Positions 11,137 to 19,591 of a stretch of 64,000 nucleotides of DNA are shown in pieces. Each line of letters opens with the position of its first letter. Within the stretch, counting starts at the first letter, position 1. Source of the stretch: Leucobacter chromiiresistens (GTDB lineage Bacteria; Actinomycetota; Actinomycetes; Actinomycetales; Microbacteriaceae); the NCBI RefSeq assembly GCF_900102345.1, contig NZ_FNKB01000001.1, positions 2,232,001-2,296,000 of the forward strand, in the 5' to 3' direction. Position numbers and translations under genes: made by a program. The notes below the pieces were generated by a model that was not told the origin of the DNA, ran no database searches, and saw only the letters and a program-made list of their open reading frames with translations.

Positions 11137-11367
11137 TCGAAGAAGCGTTGAGGGCGGCCGCGTGCCGTGCTTTCCGATCCGCTCCGGAAGATCGTGCGCC
11201 GAGATCCGGCGCCCTGGAGTTCGAATGAAGCACGCGCGGCCCTATCCTCCGCACGAGCAGCTGGCCCATGGCGAGGACGCCGGTCGACGTCGGCGCTGCG
11301 ATCGCATCGATCCCGCCCGTCCTCCGAGCGCCTCCGATTTCATCGTGCCGAGAACGAGGAGTTTACA

Positions 11368-12759
11368 GTGACCAGTACCACGGAACAGTCCGCAGCGGCG
11401 GGCGAAGCGCGAGCGGGAGCAGCGCCCGCAGCGGGGGCGCCCGATTCGTCGGCTCCCGCGATCGCCGTGTCGCACGCCTACAAGGTGTTCGGCCGACGGC
11501 CCCGGGAGGTCGTCAAGCGCCTGCGCAAGGGCGCTACGCGCGAGGAGGTGCGCGGGCAGGGCACCGCGGCCGTGATCGACGCGAGCTTCAGCGTGCGCCC
11601 CGGCGAGATCTTCGTCGTGATGGGGCTCTCCGGATCGGGCAAGTCCACCCTGATCCGCATGCTCAACGGCCTGAACGACACGACCGATGGGTCGATCTCG
11701 GTGTTCGGCACCGAGGTCGTGGGCCTGAGCGGGCCGGAGCTGCGCGCCCTGCGTCGGGACCGGATGTCGATGGTCTTCCAGCACTTCGCGCTCCTCCCCC
11801 ACCGCACCGTGCTCGACAACGTCGCGTACGGGCTCGAGCTGCAGGGCGTCGCGCTCGCCGAGCGGCGCGAACGCGCGCAGCACTGGCTGCAGCGCGTCGG
11901 GCTGGCGGGGTGGGAGCAGCACCTCCCCGGCGAGCTCTCCGGCGGCATGCAGCAGCGTGTCGGCATCGCGCGCGCCTTCGCCGCGGACACCGACATCCTG
12001 CTCATGGACGAGGCGTTCTCGGCGCTCGACCCCCTGATCCGGCGCGAGATGCAGGAGCAGCTGATCGAGCTGCAGCAGGAGCTCAACAAGACGATCGTCT
12101 TCATCACCCACGATCTCAACGAGGCCATGTTCCTCGGCGATCGCATCGCGGTCATGCGCGACGGCCGGATCGTGCAGGTCGGCACTCCGAACGACATCCT
12201 CACCGACCCCGCCAACGACTACGTCGCGCAGTTCGTGCAGGACGTCGACCGGGCCCGCGTGCTCACCGCCGGCGACGTGATGGAGCCGCCTCGCGCGGTC
12301 GTCCCCGCGAGCGCCGGCCCCCGCACCGCGCTGCGAACGATGCGCGACCTGCAGACCTCGGCCTGCTTCGTCACCTCCGCGTCGCGCAAGCTGCTCGGCG
12401 TCGTCCGCGACAAGGACGTGCTGCGGCAGGTGCGCGACGGCGGCACCGACATTACCGCCCTCCTGCGCCCCACCCCGTCGATCGTGAAGCGCGATCAGTA
12501 CATCTCCGAGCTCTTCGAGCTGGCCGTCGAGAGTCCGCTCCCCGTGGCCGTCACCGACGACCAGGATCGTCTGATCGGCGTCGTGCCGCGAGTCACGCTG
12601 CTCGCCGCCCTCACCGATCTCCCCACGATGACGACGGAGATCCCCATCATCGAACCGACGCCGACGGTCTCCGCGGCGACGATCTCGGAAACGCTGGGCG
12701 ACGCCCCCGGAGGCGACGCCGAACCCGGGCTCTCGCCCGAGAATGAGGAGGTGCGCTGA
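11368..12759 (+). CDS. proV: Glycine betaine/proline ABC transporter ATP-binding protein
   Basis: The 463-residue ATPase of an OpuA/ProU-type quaternary-amine importer. Walker A GLSGSGKST, the Q-loop region MVFQHFALLPHRTV, signature LSGGMQQRVGIARA and Walker B ILLMDEAFSALDP are all present in residues 90-270. A C-terminal region after about residue 300 (AGDVMEPPRAVV, LLGVVRDKDVL, RLIGVVPRVTLL) looks like a pair of CBS motifs, which in this family sense ionic strength or c-di-AMP. The N terminus has an Ala/Gly-rich extension of about 35 residues. The GTG start is chosen because GAGGAG lies seven bases upstream; the stop overlaps the permease ATG by one base. Confidence 0.93.
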   Translation: MTSTTEQSAAAGEARAGAAPAAGAPDSSAPAIAVSHAYKVFGRRPREVVKRLRKGATREEVRGQGTAAVIDASFSVRPGEIFVVMGLSGSGKSTLIRMLNGLNDTTDGSISVFGTEVVGLSGPELRALRRDRMSMVFQHFALLPHRTVLDNVAYGLELQGVALAERRERAQHWLQRVGLAGWEQHLPGELSGGMQQRVGIARAFAADTDILLMDEAFSALDPLIRREMQEQLIELQQELNKTIVFITHDLNEAMFLGDRIAVMRDGRIVQVGTPNDILTDPANDYVAQFVQDVDRARVLTAGDVMEPPRAVVPASAGPRTALRTMRDLQTSACFVTSASRKLLGVVRDKDVLRQVRDGGTDITALLRPTPSIVKRDQYISELFELAVESPLPVAVTDDQDRLIGVVPRVTLLAALTDLPTMTTEIPIIEPTPTVSAATISETLGDAPGGDAEPGLSPENEEVR

Positions 12760-13664
12760 TGGATGACTTCCGCATTCCGCTCGGCGACTGGGTCGCCGAA
12801 GGGCTCAACTGGTTCAAGGCCACGTTCGACGGGTTCCTCGACGCGGTCACCATGGTCATCAAGTTCCTCGTCGAGGGGCTCGCGGACGGGCTGACCTCGG
12901 TGCCGTTCGCGGTGCTCATCGTCGCGTTCGCGCTCATCGGGTGGCTGCTGCGCTCCTGGCAGCTCGCCGTGGGCACCGCCATCACCATGCTGCTCATCGT
13001 CGGCATGGGCCAGTGGGAGAACGCGATGCTGACGCTCGCGCTCGTGCTCATCGCCGCACTCATCGCCGTCGTCGTCGCGGTGCCGCTCGGCATCGCCGCG
13101 GCCCGGAGCGACACGTTCAGCGCCATCCTGAAGCCCGTGCTCGACTTCATGCAGACGATGCCCGCGTTCGTCTACCTGATCCCCGCGGTCATCTTCTTCA
13201 GCATCGGCTTCGTGCCCGGCGTCTTCGCCACCGTGCTCTTCTCGGTGGCGCCCGGTGTGCGCTTCACCGAGCTCGGCATCCGAGGCGTCGATGCGGAGAC
13301 CGTCGAGGCCGGGTACGCATTCGGCGCCGCCCCCGGCAAGATCCTCCGCGGCATCCAGCTGCCCCTCGCGATGCCGACGATCATGGCGGGCATCAACCAG
13401 GTGATCATGCTCGCGCTCTCCATGGCGGTCGTCGCCGGCATGGCCGGCGCGAACGGGCTCGGCAAGGAGGTGGTCGCCGCCATCTCGACGCTGAATATCG
13501 CGCAGGGCGTCGAGGCCGGTCTGAGCGTCGTGATCCTCGCCGTCTTCCTCGATCGCGTCACCGCCGCGCTCGGAAACCCCGGCGACTACAAGCACTCGCT
13601 GCTCGGCGCGCTGCGGCGACGCCGCGACGCGCGACGCACGGGCGTCCTCGCGAAGGCCGCGTGA
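12759..13664 (+). CDS. proW: Glycine betaine/proline ABC transporter permease
   Basis: A 301-residue inner-membrane permease of the binding-protein-dependent transport family. After an amphipathic N-terminal segment (WVAEGLNWFKATFDGFLD) come about six to seven membrane helices, e.g. FAVLIVAFALIGWLL and MLTLALVLIAALIAVVVAVPL. The EAA loop that docks on the ATPase reads EAGYAFGAAPGKILRGIQLPLAMPTI-like (residues about 185-210), and the conserved LDFMQTMPAFVYLIPAV motif of ProW/OpuAB is intact. A single permease subunit, acting as a homodimer, is usual for this family. The start codon overlaps the ATPase stop (TGATG), so translation is coupled. Confidence 0.93.
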   Translation: MDDFRIPLGDWVAEGLNWFKATFDGFLDAVTMVIKFLVEGLADGLTSVPFAVLIVAFALIGWLLRSWQLAVGTAITMLLIVGMGQWENAMLTLALVLIAALIAVVVAVPLGIAAARSDTFSAILKPVLDFMQTMPAFVYLIPAVIFFSIGFVPGVFATVLFSVAPGVRFTELGIRGVDAETVEAGYAFGAAPGKILRGIQLPLAMPTIMAGINQVIMLALSMAVVAGMAGANGLGKEVVAAISTLNIAQGVEAGLSVVILAVFLDRVTAALGNPGDYKHSLLGALRRRRDARRTGVLAKAA

Positions 13665-13735
13665 GGCCCCGCCCGACCCCGCACCAGACGTACACCCACA
13701 CCGTGCGCTCAGCGCACGCAACGAAAGGACGACGC

Positions 13736-14641
13736 ATGCAGAAGCGCACCCTCACCGGAATGGCGGCTCTCGGAGCCGCTGCCGCCCTCGCTCTGACGGG
13801 CTGCTCGGGCTCCGGCGCCGAAGGCGGCTCCGACTCGGGCGGAGAGAACGGCACCATCACCCTCGGCTACCTCCCCGGCTGGACCGACGGGCTCAGCACC
13901 GCGTACCTGCTCGAGGATCAGCTCGGCAAGATGGGTTACACCGTCGAGATGGAGGAGCTCACCGACGCGGGCGTGCTCTACGCCGGTCTCGCGGGCGGCG
14001 ACTTCGACATCTACCCCTCCGCATGGCCCGAGGTCACCCACGCCTCGTACATGAAGGAGTTCGGCGACCAGATCGAGGATCTGGGCGGCTACTACGACGG
14101 CGCCGTGCTCACCCTCGCCGTGCCCGAGTACGTCGACATCGACTCGATCGAGGACCTCGCGGGCCAGGCGGATCGCTTCGGCGGCGAGATCATCGGCATC
14201 GAGCCGGGCGCCGGCCTCACCGCCCAGACGCAGGACGTCGCGATGCCCGAGTACGGGCTCGACGGCGACTACGAGCTCGTGACCTCCTCGACCGCGACCA
14301 TGCTCGCGACGCTGCAGGACAAGATCGACAACGAGGAGGACGTCGTCGTCACCCTGTGGCGCCCGTTCTGGGCGAACGACGCCTTCCCGCTGAAGGACCT
14401 CGAGGATCCGAAGGGCGCCATGGGCGAGCCTGAGACCCTGCACTTCCTCGGCAAGCAGGGCCTCGCGGAGGAGTACCCCGAGGTCGCCGACTACATCGCC
14501 GACATCAAGCTCGACGACGCCGCATACGGCGCGCTCGAGGGCATGGTGACGGGCGACGAGTACCAGAACGACCCCGAGGGCGCCGTCGACGCCTGGCTCG
14601 AGGAGTACGGGGACGCCTACCCCGGCCTGCTCGCGAGCTGA
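13736..14641 (+). CDS. proX: Glycine betaine/proline-binding lipoprotein of the ABC transporter
   Basis: A 301-residue substrate-binding protein (OpuAC family) anchored outside the membrane as a lipoprotein: signal peptide with lipobox ALTGC, acylated Cys at residue 23, then a Gly/Ser-rich linker. The mature part begins ITLGYLPGWTDGLSTAYLLED; aromatic residues in PSAWPEVTH and LWRPFWAND could build the cation-pi box for the quaternary ammonium group. Start ATG has AAAGGA seven bases upstream. Separate placement after a 71-base gap from the permease is normal and allows higher expression of the binding protein. Substrate (glycine betaine, proline or choline) is inferred from family only. Confidence 0.92.
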   Translation: MQKRTLTGMAALGAAAALALTGCSGSGAEGGSDSGGENGTITLGYLPGWTDGLSTAYLLEDQLGKMGYTVEMEELTDAGVLYAGLAGGDFDIYPSAWPEVTHASYMKEFGDQIEDLGGYYDGAVLTLAVPEYVDIDSIEDLAGQADRFGGEIIGIEPGAGLTAQTQDVAMPEYGLDGDYELVTSSTATMLATLQDKIDNEEDVVVTLWRPFWANDAFPLKDLEDPKGAMGEPETLHFLGKQGLAEEYPEVADYIADIKLDDAAYGALEGMVTGDEYQNDPEGAVDAWLEEYGDAYPGLLAS

Positions 14642-14670
14642 CCGCCGCTCCCGCCGAGCCGCCCGGCATC

Positions 14671-14711
14671 GAGACGCCCCTTCCGCGCAGCGCGCGCGGG
14701 AGGGGCGTCTC
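14671..14711 (+). terminator. Hairpin terminator after the osmoprotectant operon
   Basis: GAGACGCCCC and GGGGCGTCTC form perfect 10-bp outer arms with further GC-rich pairing inside (CGCGC/GCGCG). There is no long T-run, only TCGTCGTG, as is common in high-GC actinobacteria. Confidence 0.7.
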
Positions 14712-14773
14712 GTCGTGATCGGAGGGAGCCGAGCCTTCCGGGCCGGGGGCTACCGAGGCGCGCCGGCCCGACG

Positions 14774-14779
14774 TAGTAT
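14774..14779 (+). promoter_or_regulatory. -10 hexamer TAGTAT upstream of the GyrI-like gene
   Basis: TAGTAT lies about 55 bases before the GTG start, which carries its own Shine-Dalgarno. No clear -35. Confidence 0.3.
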
Positions 14780-14834
14780 CGGCAGCGCCGGGCACTCCGG
14801 CCCACTCCGGCCCCGCCGACCCCGAGGAGACCCC

Positions 14835-15317
14835 GTGAGCGCTCCAGACGCTGCACCCGAGATCGAGAGCCGACCCGCGATCCACCTCGCAGTCGTTCGC
14901 GAGACCGTTCCCTTCGACCGCCTCCCCGAGCTCTACGACCGCGCCTACCCGCAGATCTTCGCCGCGCTCGACGCCGCAGGCATCGCGCCGGCGGCGGCGC
15001 CCCTCGGAGTGATGCACGGCTCCCCCACCGCCGACGGCCTCGATCTCTCCGTGGCCGTGCCGATCCCCCATCCGCTCGCGGAGCCCCGCGGCGACGTCAC
15101 CGGCGAGACCCTGCCCGCCGCGCGCACGGCCGTGCTCCTGCTGCGCGGCGACTTCAGCGGACTCGCCGCGGCGTACGAGCGGCTGTACGCCTGGATCGAG
15201 GCGCAGGGCGAGCGGGCGGCCGGCCTCGCCTGGGAGCAGTACCTCACCGAACCCCAGCCCGGGGGCGACCCGGCGTCGAACGAGACACTGATCGGCGTGC
15301 AGCTCGTCGGCGAGTGA
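14835..15317 (+). CDS. GyrI-like (AraC effector-binding domain) protein
   Basis: A 160-residue stand-alone GyrI-like small-molecule-binding domain. It shows the typical two-part layout: a first strand HLAVVRETVPFDRLPELYDRAYPQIFAAL (about 18-46), GVMHG, then LDLSVAVPIPHPLA, and the second half TAVLLLRGDFSGLAAAYERLYAWIE followed by WEQYLTEP and ETLIGVQLV. The conserved Glu/Tyr-rich WEQYLTEP region lines the ligand cavity in the family. Some relatives hydrolyse cyclopropanoid cytotoxins, others sense drugs or inhibit gyrase; the role here is unknown. The GTG start is chosen for its GAGGAG ribosome binding site. It precedes valS by 130 bp on the same strand. Confidence 0.8.
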   Translation: MSAPDAAPEIESRPAIHLAVVRETVPFDRLPELYDRAYPQIFAALDAAGIAPAAAPLGVMHGSPTADGLDLSVAVPIPHPLAEPRGDVTGETLPAARTAVLLLRGDFSGLAAAYERLYAWIEAQGERAAGLAWEQYLTEPQPGGDPASNETLIGVQLVGE

Positions 15318-15447
15318 ACGCCGGTAAGCTGGAGGCCGACCATCAGGCACCAGTGCGGCGCATCTACGCCGCACGATCACGCGGTGCCGCCCACATCGAA
15401 CCCCGACGGAGCACCCGCGTGCGATGTCGAGAAGCGGAGCCCCACGC

Positions 15448-18042
15448 ATGAGCGCGATCCCCGACAAGCCCGTACTCGAAGGCCTCGAAGCCAAGTGGGG
15501 GCCGCGCTGGGAGGAGGCGGGCACGTACGCGTTCCCGCGGGAGCGCGCCACTCGGGAGAACGTCTTCAGCATCGACACCCCGCCGCCCACCGCCTCGGGA
15601 TCGCTCCACGTCGGGCACGTGTTCTCGTACACGCACACCGACACCGTCGCCCGGTACCAGCGCATGCAGGGCCGCGCGGTGTTCTATCCCATGGGCTGGG
15701 ACGACAACGGCCTGCCGACCGAGCGCCGCGTGCAGAACTACTACGGCGTGCGCTGCGATCCGTCGCTGCCGTACGTCGAGGGCTTCGTGCCCCCGCACGA
15801 GGGCGGCGACGGCAAGAGCGTGAAGGCGGCGGATCAGCAGCCGATCTCCCGACGCAACTTCATCGAGCTGTGCGAGCGCCTCACCGAAGAGGACGAGCAG
15901 CAGTTCGAGGCGCTCTGGCGCACCCTCGGCCTCTCGGTCGACTGGAAGCAGAGCTACCGCACCATCGGCGCCGAATCGCTGCGCGCCTCCCAGCTCGCCT
16001 TCCTCCGCAACGTCGAGCGGGGCGAGGCGTATCAGGCGCAGGCGCCGACGCTGTGGGACGTGACGTTCCGCACCGCAGTCGCCCAGGCGGAGCTCGAGGA
16101 TCGCGATCAGCCGAGCGCCTACCACACGCTGGCCTTCCACAAGTCGGACGGGTCGGGCGACATCCTGATTGACACGACGCGCCCCGAGCTGCTCGCCGCG
16201 TGCGTCGCCCTGGTCGCCCACCCGGACGACGAGCGCTACCAGCCGCTCTTCGGCACGACGGTGCGCACGCCGCTCTTCGACGTCGAGGTGCCGATCCTCG
16301 CGCATCACCTGGCGCAGCAGGACAAGGGCACCGGCATCGCGATGATCTGCACCTTCGGCGACGTCACCGATGTCGTCTGGTGGCGCGAGCTCGATCTGCC
16401 CAATCGCGCGATCCTCGGATTCGACGGCCGTGTGATCTCCGACGCCCCCGACACCATCACCAGCGAGACCGGCCGCGCCGCGTACGCGGAGATCGCGGGC
16501 AAGACCGTGTTCAGCGCGAAGCAGATCGTCGTCGACGCGCTGCGGGCCTCGGGCGAGCTCGTCGGCGACATCCGCAAGATCACGCACCCGGTCAAGTTCT
16601 TCGAGAAGGGCGACAAGCCGCTCGAGATCGTGTCGACGCGCCAGTGGTACATCGTGAACGGCGCCCGCGACGAGGCGCTGCGCGAACGCCTGCTCGCGCA
16701 CGGCCGCGAGCTCGAGTGGCACCCCGACTTCATGCGGGTGCGCTACGAGAACTGGGTCGAGGGCCTCTCCGGAGACTGGCTCATCTCGCGCCAGCGCTTC
16801 TTCGGCGTGCCGATCCCGGTGTGGTACCCGCTCGACGACGACGCCAATCCGGTGTTCGACGAGCCCATCCTCCCCTCCGCCGATCAGCTTCCCGTCGACC
16901 CCTCGAGCGACGTGCCCGCCGGGTACTCGGCCGACCAGCGCGGTGTCGCAGGCGGCTTCCAGGGCGAGGTCGATGTGATGGACACCTGGGCGACCTCGTC
17001 GCTCACCCCGCAGCTGGCGGGCGGCTGGGAGCGCGACTCCGAGCTGTTCGACCTCGTGTACCCGTTCAGCCTGCGGCCGCAGGGGCAGGACATCATCCGC
17101 ACGTGGCTGTTCTCCACGCTGCTGCGCTCGGAGCTCGAGGGCGGCCGCCTGCCCTGGCAGCACGCCGGGATCTCCGGGTGGATCCTCGACCCCGATCGCA
17201 AGAAGATGTCGAAATCGAAGGGCAACGTCGTCACTCCCGCAGGCATGCTCGAGCAGCACGGATCGGACGCAGTGCGGTATTGGGCGGCCTCCGCGAAGCT
17301 CGGCACCGACGCGGCGTTCGATCCGCAGAATCCGACGCAGATCAAGATCGGCCGCCGCCTCGCCATCAAGCTGCTCAACGCGGCGAAGTTCACGCTGAGC
17401 TTCGACGACTCGGGCGCCGGCACCGTCACCGAGGCGCTCGACCGCGCGGTGCTGAGCGGACTCGCCGAGGTGATCGATCACGCGACTCGCGCGTTCGAGC
17501 ACTACGACCACGCCCGCGCGCTCGAGCTCACCGAGTCGTACTTCTGGACGTTCTGCGACGACTACCTCGAACTGGTCAAGGAGCGCGCCCACAACGGGAG
17601 CGGGCAGGCGCAGGCGTCGGCGGTCACGGCGCTGCGCGCCTCGCTGTCGGTGTTCGTGCGGCTTCTCGCACCGTTCCTCCCCTACGCCACGGAGGAGGTG
17701 TGGTCGTGGTTCGGCGAGGGCTCGGTGCACCAGGCCACGTGGCCGGTCGCCTCCGAGGTGACGGCCCTCGCCGGGGACGACGCCGATGCGGCGCTGCTCG
17801 GACTCGTCGGAGGCGCGCTCGTTGGCATCCGCGGGGCGAAGACGGCCGCGAAGGCATCGCAGAAGACTCCGGTGTCGCTCGCTGTGGTGCAGGCCCCGGC
17901 GGCCGACCTCGCCCGTCTGGAGTCGGCGTCGGCCGACCTCGCCGCCGTCGGCAGGATCGCGGAGCTGCGCATCGAGGCGGGAGCGGACGACGCGACGGGC
18001 GTCTCCGTCGCCGACATCCAGCTCGCCCCCGTGGAGGCCTGA
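15448..18042 (+). CDS. valS: Valyl-tRNA synthetase, archaeal-like short type
   Basis: A class I synthetase charging tRNA-Val, 864 residues from the chosen start. HIGH appears as SGSLHVGHVFSYTHTD and KMSKS as KKMSKSKGNVVTPAG. The MGWDDNGLPTERRVQNYYGV segment and the lack of a long C-terminal coiled-coil arm mark the archaeal-like ValRS subtype, shared with some other bacteria such as rickettsiae, rather than the E. coli type. The CP1 editing domain lies around residues 200-340, and YENWVEGLSGDWLISRQRFFGVPIP is the family's strong motif. An in-frame ATG at 15424 (MSRSGAPR) is possible; I prefer 15448 because GAAGCGGAG sits upstream. The small acidic-tailed gene follows after two bases. Confidence 0.96.
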   Translation: MSAIPDKPVLEGLEAKWGPRWEEAGTYAFPRERATRENVFSIDTPPPTASGSLHVGHVFSYTHTDTVARYQRMQGRAVFYPMGWDDNGLPTERRVQNYYGVRCDPSLPYVEGFVPPHEGGDGKSVKAADQQPISRRNFIELCERLTEEDEQQFEALWRTLGLSVDWKQSYRTIGAESLRASQLAFLRNVERGEAYQAQAPTLWDVTFRTAVAQAELEDRDQPSAYHTLAFHKSDGSGDILIDTTRPELLAACVALVAHPDDERYQPLFGTTVRTPLFDVEVPILAHHLAQQDKGTGIAMICTFGDVTDVVWWRELDLPNRAILGFDGRVISDAPDTITSETGRAAYAEIAGKTVFSAKQIVVDALRASGELVGDIRKITHPVKFFEKGDKPLEIVSTRQWYIVNGARDEALRERLLAHGRELEWHPDFMRVRYENWVEGLSGDWLISRQRFFGVPIPVWYPLDDDANPVFDEPILPSADQLPVDPSSDVPAGYSADQRGVAGGFQGEVDVMDTWATSSLTPQLAGGWERDSELFDLVYPFSLRPQGQDIIRTWLFSTLLRSELEGGRLPWQHAGISGWILDPDRKKMSKSKGNVVTPAGMLEQHGSDAVRYWAASAKLGTDAAFDPQNPTQIKIGRRLAIKLLNAAKFTLSFDDSGAGTVTEALDRAVLSGLAEVIDHATRAFEHYDHARALELTESYFWTFCDDYLELVKERAHNGSGQAQASAVTALRASLSVFVRLLAPFLPYATEEVWSWFGEGSVHQATWPVASEVTALAGDDADAALLGLVGGALVGIRGAKTAAKASQKTPVSLAVVQAPAADLARLESASADLAAVGRIAELRIEAGADDATGVSVADIQLAPVEA

Positions 18043-18044
18043 TC

Positions 18045-18389
18045 ATGCAGCTCGGAGCGCGCTGGCGGGCGGGCGACCCCCCGCACCGCGGTGTTCCGGA
18101 GGCGCTGCACGGCACGATCGCGGAGCAGGAGGCGCAGCACCCGACGGCGGGTGCCTGGACGCTCACCTGGCTCGAGGGTCGGCCGGTGTGCGAACTCGAC
18201 AACGTTGCGTTCGTCACGCTCGACGTGGTGGGGCGGGTGCGCACCGGGCCGTTGCGCGAGGGCGACGGCGCCGCGTCCGCGCCTTCCGCGCCGCACGATC
18301 GTGCTGCGGCCCCGGCCGCGGGTGGGCCGGCGGGCGTCGACGGTGATTCCGATGACAATGACGATGATGATGACGATTGGCTGAAGTGA
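18045..18389 (+). CDS. Uncharacterised small protein with Asp-rich tail, downstream of valS
   Basis: A 114-residue protein I do not recognise. The first 75 residues look like a compact folded domain (MQLGARWRAGDPPHRGVP, then AWTLTWLEGRPVCELDNVAFVTLDVVG); the rest is a Pro/Ala-rich linker and a highly acidic tail of Asp with a single Asn, ending in DWLK. The tail is encoded by GAT/GAC codons in a simple repeat. It begins two bases after the valS stop and is followed nine bases later by the lipoprotein ATG, so it is surely part of the valS transcript. The CDS has strand-consistent codon use (GC at third positions except in the Asp run). Function unknown; the acidic C terminus could bind a basic partner, which is speculation. 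Confidence 0.72.
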   Translation: MQLGARWRAGDPPHRGVPEALHGTIAEQEAQHPTAGAWTLTWLEGRPVCELDNVAFVTLDVVGRVRTGPLREGDGAASAPSAPHDRAAAPAAGGPAGVDGDSDDNDDDDDDWLK

Positions 18390-18397
18390 GGGCTCTC

Positions 18398-18970
18398 ATG
18401 GCTGTGCGTGGTTCCAGTGCCGCGATGCGCTTCGGCGCGAGTGCGGTTGCCGCGACGGTGCTCCTGCTCGGTCTGGGTGGATGCGCACCCGAGCCGACGA
18501 CTCCCGACGGCGGCACCGGCGCATCGGCCTCCGCCGATGCCGATGCCGCTGCGGGTGGCGGCGCCGACGCAGGATCGGACTCCGGCGAGCAGAAGGCTTC
18601 GGGCGATTCCGATGGGGGATGGCCGCAGCAGGGCGACCCGCAGGACGGGGCGAAGTCGACCTCGCTGCCCGAGTCGTTCCCGAGCGAAGCTTTCGTCGTG
18701 CCCGATGGTGCGCAGATCGACGATGCCGGAGAGCGCTCCCCCGGCTCGTGGTATCTCGTGCTCGCAGCCGAGGATCAGTCCGAGGCCGATGCCCTCTGGC
18801 AGTCGGTGGTGAGCGGCAGCGGATTCACGGAGGCCGATCGGGTCGAGGGCGACGCCGGCGACGTGTCGGCCACGTTGACGAACGGCGCGCTCAGCGTGTT
18901 CGCGCTGCAGATTCCGCAGGACGACGGATCGGTGCTGGTGAGTTTCGACATCACCGCCGTGGGCGGATGA
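18398..18970 (+). CDS. Putative lipoprotein
   Basis: A 190-residue exported lipoprotein: signal peptide with hydrophobic core AAMRFGASAVAATVLLLG and lipobox GLGGC, followed by a long Ser/Ala/Gly/Asp-rich low-complexity linker (residues about 33-90) and a small C-terminal domain (SFPSEAFVVPDGAQIDDAG, SWYLVLAAEDQSEADALWQSVV, LTNGALSVFALQIP, VLVSFDIT). The C-terminal part reads like a small alpha/beta domain; I do not recognise the family. ATG at 18398 is chosen for the GAGGG five bases upstream; a GTG at 18386 overlapping the previous stop is an alternative. Its stop overlaps the next ATG (ATGA), so it is coupled to the histidine phosphatase. Confidence 0.82.
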   Translation: MAVRGSSAAMRFGASAVAATVLLLGLGGCAPEPTTPDGGTGASASADADAAAGGGADAGSDSGEQKASGDSDGGWPQQGDPQDGAKSTSLPESFPSEAFVVPDGAQIDDAGERSPGSWYLVLAAEDQSEADALWQSVVSGSGFTEADRVEGDAGDVSATLTNGALSVFALQIPQDDGSVLVSFDITAVGG

Positions 18971-19587
18971 CCACGCGCATCGCACTGGTGCGGCACGGCC
19001 AGACCGACTGGAATCTCTCGGGCCGTATGCAGGGGCGCACCGACGTTCCGCTGAATGCGGCGGGGCGGGCGCAGGCGCGCGGGCTCGCCGAGGAGCTGGC
19101 TCGGCAGGAGCCCTGGACCGCGGTCGTCACGAGTCCCCTGGAGCGCGCGCTCGAGACCGCGGAGATCCTCGCACGGGGGCTGGACCTCGCGGTCGAGGTG
19201 TGCGACGGACTGGTGGAGCGCTCGTTCGGCGCGGCGGAGGGGCTCTCGCACGGAGCGGCCGTCGAGAAGTGGCCGTCGCGGCAGTATCCGAGCATGGAGG
19301 GGCACGGGGCGGTGGCACGGCGCGGCGTGCACGCGCTCGATCGAATCGCGGATCGGTACGCGAACGGCCGTGCGATCGCCGTGACGCACGGCTCATTCAT
19401 CCGGCACGTGCTCGCCGAGATCACGGAACTGCCGTCGGATGATGTGCCGCGTCCGCTGAACATCTCCGTATCGGAGGTGGAGCGCGACGAGTCGCACCGG
19501 TGGCACGTGCGCACGATATCGGGCCAGGCGTTTCAGCCCGACCGCGATGACCCGCGCGACTCGGCGCTCGGGGCGCGAGCCGAGTGA
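18967..19587 (+). CDS. Histidine phosphatase family protein (phosphoglycerate-mutase-like)
   Basis: A 206-residue branch 1 histidine phosphatase. The catalytic RHG motif is in ALVRHGQTDWNLSGRMQGRTDVPLN near the N terminus; the second Arg/Glu pair appears in SPLERALETAEIL and LVERSFGAAEGL, and the C-terminal catalytic His in AVTHGSFIRHVL. Such enzymes dephosphorylate small metabolites (phosphoglycerate, alpha-ribazole phosphate, sugar phosphates) or proteins; the substrate is not evident. Coupling to the upstream lipoprotein and the valS transcript is by ATGA overlap. It converges with clpX, leaving only four bases between the two stop codons, so transcripts must read into each other. Confidence 0.9.
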   Translation: MTTRIALVRHGQTDWNLSGRMQGRTDVPLNAAGRAQARGLAEELARQEPWTAVVTSPLERALETAEILARGLDLAVEVCDGLVERSFGAAEGLSHGAAVEKWPSRQYPSMEGHGAVARRGVHALDRIADRYANGRAIAVTHGSFIRHVLAEITELPSDDVPRPLNISVSEVERDESHRWHVRTISGQAFQPDRDDPRDSALGARAE

Positions 19588-19591
19588 CGCG

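Noticed and set aside
11137..11367. ydaO-type c-di-AMP riboswitch in the leader of the osmoprotectant operon
   Set aside because: The conserved ydaO core motifs are not visible; only an untranslated leader can be claimed.
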